Shown in pieces: positions 61,976-64,000 of a stretch of 64,000 bases of DNA. The DNA comes from Paenibacillus_I sp035510375 (GTDB taxonomy: Bacteria > Bacillota > Bacilli > Paenibacillales > Paenibacillaceae). Made by a program: the position numbers and the translations under genes. The stretch lies in NCBI RefSeq assembly GCF_035510375.1, contig NZ_DATKHG010000016.1; one strand, given 5' to 3'. Below the pieces are notes generated by a model, which did no database searches, was not told the DNA's origin, and saw only the letters and a program-made list of their open reading frames with translations. The first letter of the stretch is position 1, and each line of letters opens with the position of its first letter.

Positions 61976-63271
61976 TCAATATTGCTCCAATTCACGTTCG
62001 GTTCGATCGATCGCATATTGCCAAGCTTCTTCCGGAGTAAGCAAGTGGCGCTCCATTTGCCAGATCGCGTCGTTGAAAATTTTCGTGGCGATATAAGCGT
62101 ATGGTCCCTCATAAAGCGGTTTCACCTTTTTCGCGGCCTGCGAATAAAGGATGCCGACCGGTGCTCCGCTGAAATAGTCATCTTTCTTCTCTTTTATTTT
62201 GTCATCATCGAAGAGCGAGGGCGTGGAAGGAAAGTTGCCGTTTTGCACAAAAACATCCAATTGCCGGGACGGAGCGGTCAACCATTGAATCAATTGATAA
62301 GCTTCCTCAGGATGAGCGCCTTCCCGAGGCATGGTCAAGAAGGAACCGCCCCAGTTGCCGCCAGTTCCCGGGAGCTGCGCGATATCCCATTTGCCGGCGG
62401 CATCCGGCGCATTCTGTTTGATGAGGCCCATCATCCAGGCCGGGGCCAATACGACGGCGAATTCGCCTTTATTAACACCGGCCTCCCACTCCGGCATCCA
62501 GGAAGGGATCTTGGCCGTCAAATCGCCGGCGGCCGCATCGGCGGCGTATTTCCATGCCTGGAGCACCATCGGATTGCGCTCGGCTATGAAGCTGTCGGTA
62601 TATTTGTCGAAATAAAGCGTTTCGGCCTGGCTTGCGACGCTTCGGTACACATTGCCCAAATTATCGAACATTGCTTTGCCCGTTCTTTGCTTCACCCGTT
62701 TTCCCGCTGCGATCAGGTCATCCCACGTCCGAATGAGGCGGGCAACCGCTTCGCGATCGGTCGGCAATCCCGCTTCGGCGAAAATGTCCTTGCGATAGAT
62801 CATCGCGAGCGGTCCGATATCCGTAGGCAAACCGAACAGAAACGAGCCGTCGACACTCTGGGCCTGCTGCCATTTCCAATCCAGATAGACGTTCTGCAGG
62901 CCGGCTGCTCCGTAATCGAACAAGTTGTAAAACCGGGAAGGAACCGTTTTGAAGCGGTCGATATAATTCGTCTCGATCAGACTGATATCCGGCGCGCCGT
63001 AACCGGCCGCGAATGCCGTGCGAAGATTGTCATGCACATCTTCGAATTCGCCGGTTTGAACGGTGATCTTCAAATCGGGGTTTTCCTGCTGATAGATCGA
63101 AATCAACCGTTCCAGACCGGTTCCGGGCCATAGCCACACGGTCAGCTCGGTTTGCCCGGTTTCCGACACGCCGCGGATCTTCGAAGCATCAGGCACCTTG
63201 TACGTTGTGCAACCGGCAAGTATTAGACCGAGCAGAACCAGTGCCGCGCATATTTTTGGAAATTGCGCCAT
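61976..63271 (-). CDS. Solute-binding lipoprotein encoded between kinase and response regulator
   Basis: A 431-residue family 1 binding protein with lipobox LAGC (C21). Its mature part parallels the binding protein at 59692-61020 along its length (LTVWLWPGTGLERLIS, GAPDISLIETNYIDRF, GLPTDIGPLAMIYRKDIF, GNWGGSFLTMPREG). No permease follows it; it lies between a YesM-type kinase gene (TAATATG overlap) and its YesN-type regulator. This suggests a receptor that presents sugar to the kinase, as described for XylFII-LytS. ATG 63271 has GGAGGAGG upstream. Confidence 0.9.
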   Translation of the reverse strand: MAQFPKICAALVLLGLILAGCTTYKVPDASKIRGVSETGQTELTVWLWPGTGLERLISIYQQENPDLKITVQTGEFEDVHDNLRTAFAAGYGAPDISLIETNYIDRFKTVPSRFYNLFDYGAAGLQNVYLDWKWQQAQSVDGSFLFGLPTDIGPLAMIYRKDIFAEAGLPTDREAVARLIRTWDDLIAAGKRVKQRTGKAMFDNLGNVYRSVASQAETLYFDKYTDSFIAERNPMVLQAWKYAADAAAGDLTAKIPSWMPEWEAGVNKGEFAVVLAPAWMMGLIKQNAPDAAGKWDIAQLPGTGGNWGGSFLTMPREGAHPEEAYQLIQWLTAPSRQLDVFVQNGNFPSTPSLFDDDKIKEKKDDYFSGAPVGILYSQAAKKVKPLYEGPYAYIATKIFNDAIWQMERHLLTPEEAWQYAIDRTERELEQY

Positions 63272-63272
63272 A

Positions 63273-64000
63273 TTAGCCTCCTCCCACCGGGAGCGTAACT
63301 TCTGCACGCAGTCCCCCGAGCGAACTGTTCGCCAAACGAATGCCGTATTCTTTGCCGTATATCAACCCGATCCGATGATGCAAATTGGCAAGACCCAGCC
63401 CGGTGTGCATGAGGTCGACAAGATCGTTGCCCTTGCCGAAGCGCAATGCCTCTTTCATTTCCTTTTCCGACATGCCGGTGCCGTTATCCTCTACAATAAA
63501 CCGGATTTTATCGCTATCAACCATTGAGGCGGCAATCCGGACCAGCCAAGGGCGTCCTTTGACGGTCTCCAGACCGTGGGTGACAGCGTTTTCAACGAGC
63601 GGCTGCAGCAGCAGCTTCATGATCCGGCAATCCAGGACCCGCTTGTCGACATCCAACTCCAACTGAAGCTTGTCCCCGTATCGGGCGTTTTGCAGCAGCA
63701 TATACCTCTTCAACTGCTCAAGATCTTCATGCACCGTGACCATCTCGGAGCCGGGTTGAATGCTGTAGCGCAACAAATCGCTCAAAGTCAGCACCATCTG
63801 CGCGACTTTGTCCTTTCCTTCGTTGATCAGCTCCCAGTAGATCGTATTTAACGAATTGTACAGAAAATGGGGCCGAAACTGCGCTTTCAAGGCGACGATC
63901 TGGGCCTGCTTCTCGGTGATTTGCTTATCCGACAAGTCTTTGACCGTCCGATCCAGATTCCTGACCATGTTGTTAAAGCTTTCATACAAAACGGCGACCT
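63273..64000 (-). CDS. YesM-type sensor histidine kinase, 5' end outside the window
   Basis: Partial gene. The frame remains open to the window edge (about 242 codons seen). It contains the kinase H-box QFRPHFLYNSLNTIYWEL with the phosphoacceptor His, and the ATP domain ENAVTHGLE, VEDNGTGMSE and GLGLANLHHRIGLIYG of the His_kinase/HATPase family. The missing N-terminus should hold two membrane helices and an extracellular sensor region. The preceding residues (NNMVRNLDRTV) resemble the end of a HAMP segment. Its stop overlaps the lipoprotein start as TAATATG. Confidence 0.92.
   Translation of the reverse strand, partial: VAVLYESFNNMVRNLDRTVKDLSDKQITEKQAQIVALKAQFRPHFLYNSLNTIYWELINEGKDKVAQMVLTLSDLLRYSIQPGSEMVTVHEDLEQLKRYMLLQNARYGDKLQLELDVDKRVLDCRIMKLLLQPLVENAVTHGLETVKGRPWLVRIAASMVDSDKIRFIVEDNGTGMSEKEMKEALRFGKGNDLVDLMHTGLGLANLHHRIGLIYGKEYGIRLANSSLGGLRAEVTLPVGGG

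Overview
The window comes from a GC-rich, Gram-positive, endospore-forming member of the Bacillales, most likely Paenibacillaceae (Paenibacillus or Cohnella type). The evidence is the B. subtilis-like AGGAGG ribosome binding sites, an S-layer-homology protein, a CotD-type spore coat protein, EcsAB, YesM/YesN-type sensor pairs with lipoprotein sugar-binding proteins, CcpA-type cre sites and Fnr-type TGTGA-N6-TCACA boxes. The genus is inferred. Most genes lie on the minus strand. No rRNA, tRNA or CRISPR array was seen.

0.3-7.5 kb: a complete thiamin operon (thiC-thiF-thiE/thiS-thiG-thiO-thiD) read leftwards from a strong promoter through a TPP riboswitch and a leader terminator. ThiE and ThiS are fused in one reading frame by a Ser/Gly linker. 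7.6-9.4 kb: a ba3-type cytochrome oxidase operon with intact subunits IIa and II, but a subunit I gene carrying two internal deletions that remove the Cu-B site. Two perfect Fnr-type boxes lie upstream of it.

9.5-26.4 kb: housekeeping and accessory genes: psd, a MocR regulator opposite an FMN-binding protein, a KGG stress protein, an AraC regulator, an aminotransferase, ecsAB, an Asp-rich SLH protein, a DEAD-box helicase, an SDR, an AT-richer patch with a YVTN beta-propeller gene and an IS91-like transposase remnant, a zinc-dependent phospholipase C family protein and an HRDC protein with a terminator in its leader.

27.3-52.6 kb: a 25-kb carbohydrate locus, entirely on the minus strand. It has a LacI regulator with two identical palindromic operators, two ABC permeases, a TIM-barrel amidohydrolase, an Asp/Glu-racemase-like protein, GH38 alpha-mannosidase, class II aldolase, a four-carbon acid sugar kinase, a GH36 alpha-galactosidase-like protein, a GH20 enzyme, an FGGY kinase, a ROK repressor with operator repeats, a solute-binding protein, a tandem metallo-beta-lactamase-fold protein, a GH2 beta-mannosidase-like enzyme, a SIS protein, a ROK kinase and a D-lyxose/mannose isomerase. 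The glycosidases lack signal peptides, so short oligosaccharides are probably imported and cut in the cytoplasm. The permeases and the binding protein are 14 kb apart, and a scar of the binding-protein 3' end sits directly after the permease genes.

52.9-57.8 kb: small stress- or spore-type genes, then a six-gene operon (DUF2249 x2, a 12-TM heme-copper-oxidase-like protein, a DUF59/MIP18 protein, an unknown protein, a V4R-like Cys-rich protein and an LpdD-like protein). It starts at an Fnr-box promoter built like the one before the ba3 oxidase. 57.8-64 kb: a second sugar ABC transporter (two permeases and a lipoprotein) with a cre site. Upstream of it is a sensory operon in which a second, paralogous lipoprotein is encoded between a YesM-type kinase (cut by the window edge) and its YesN-type regulator.
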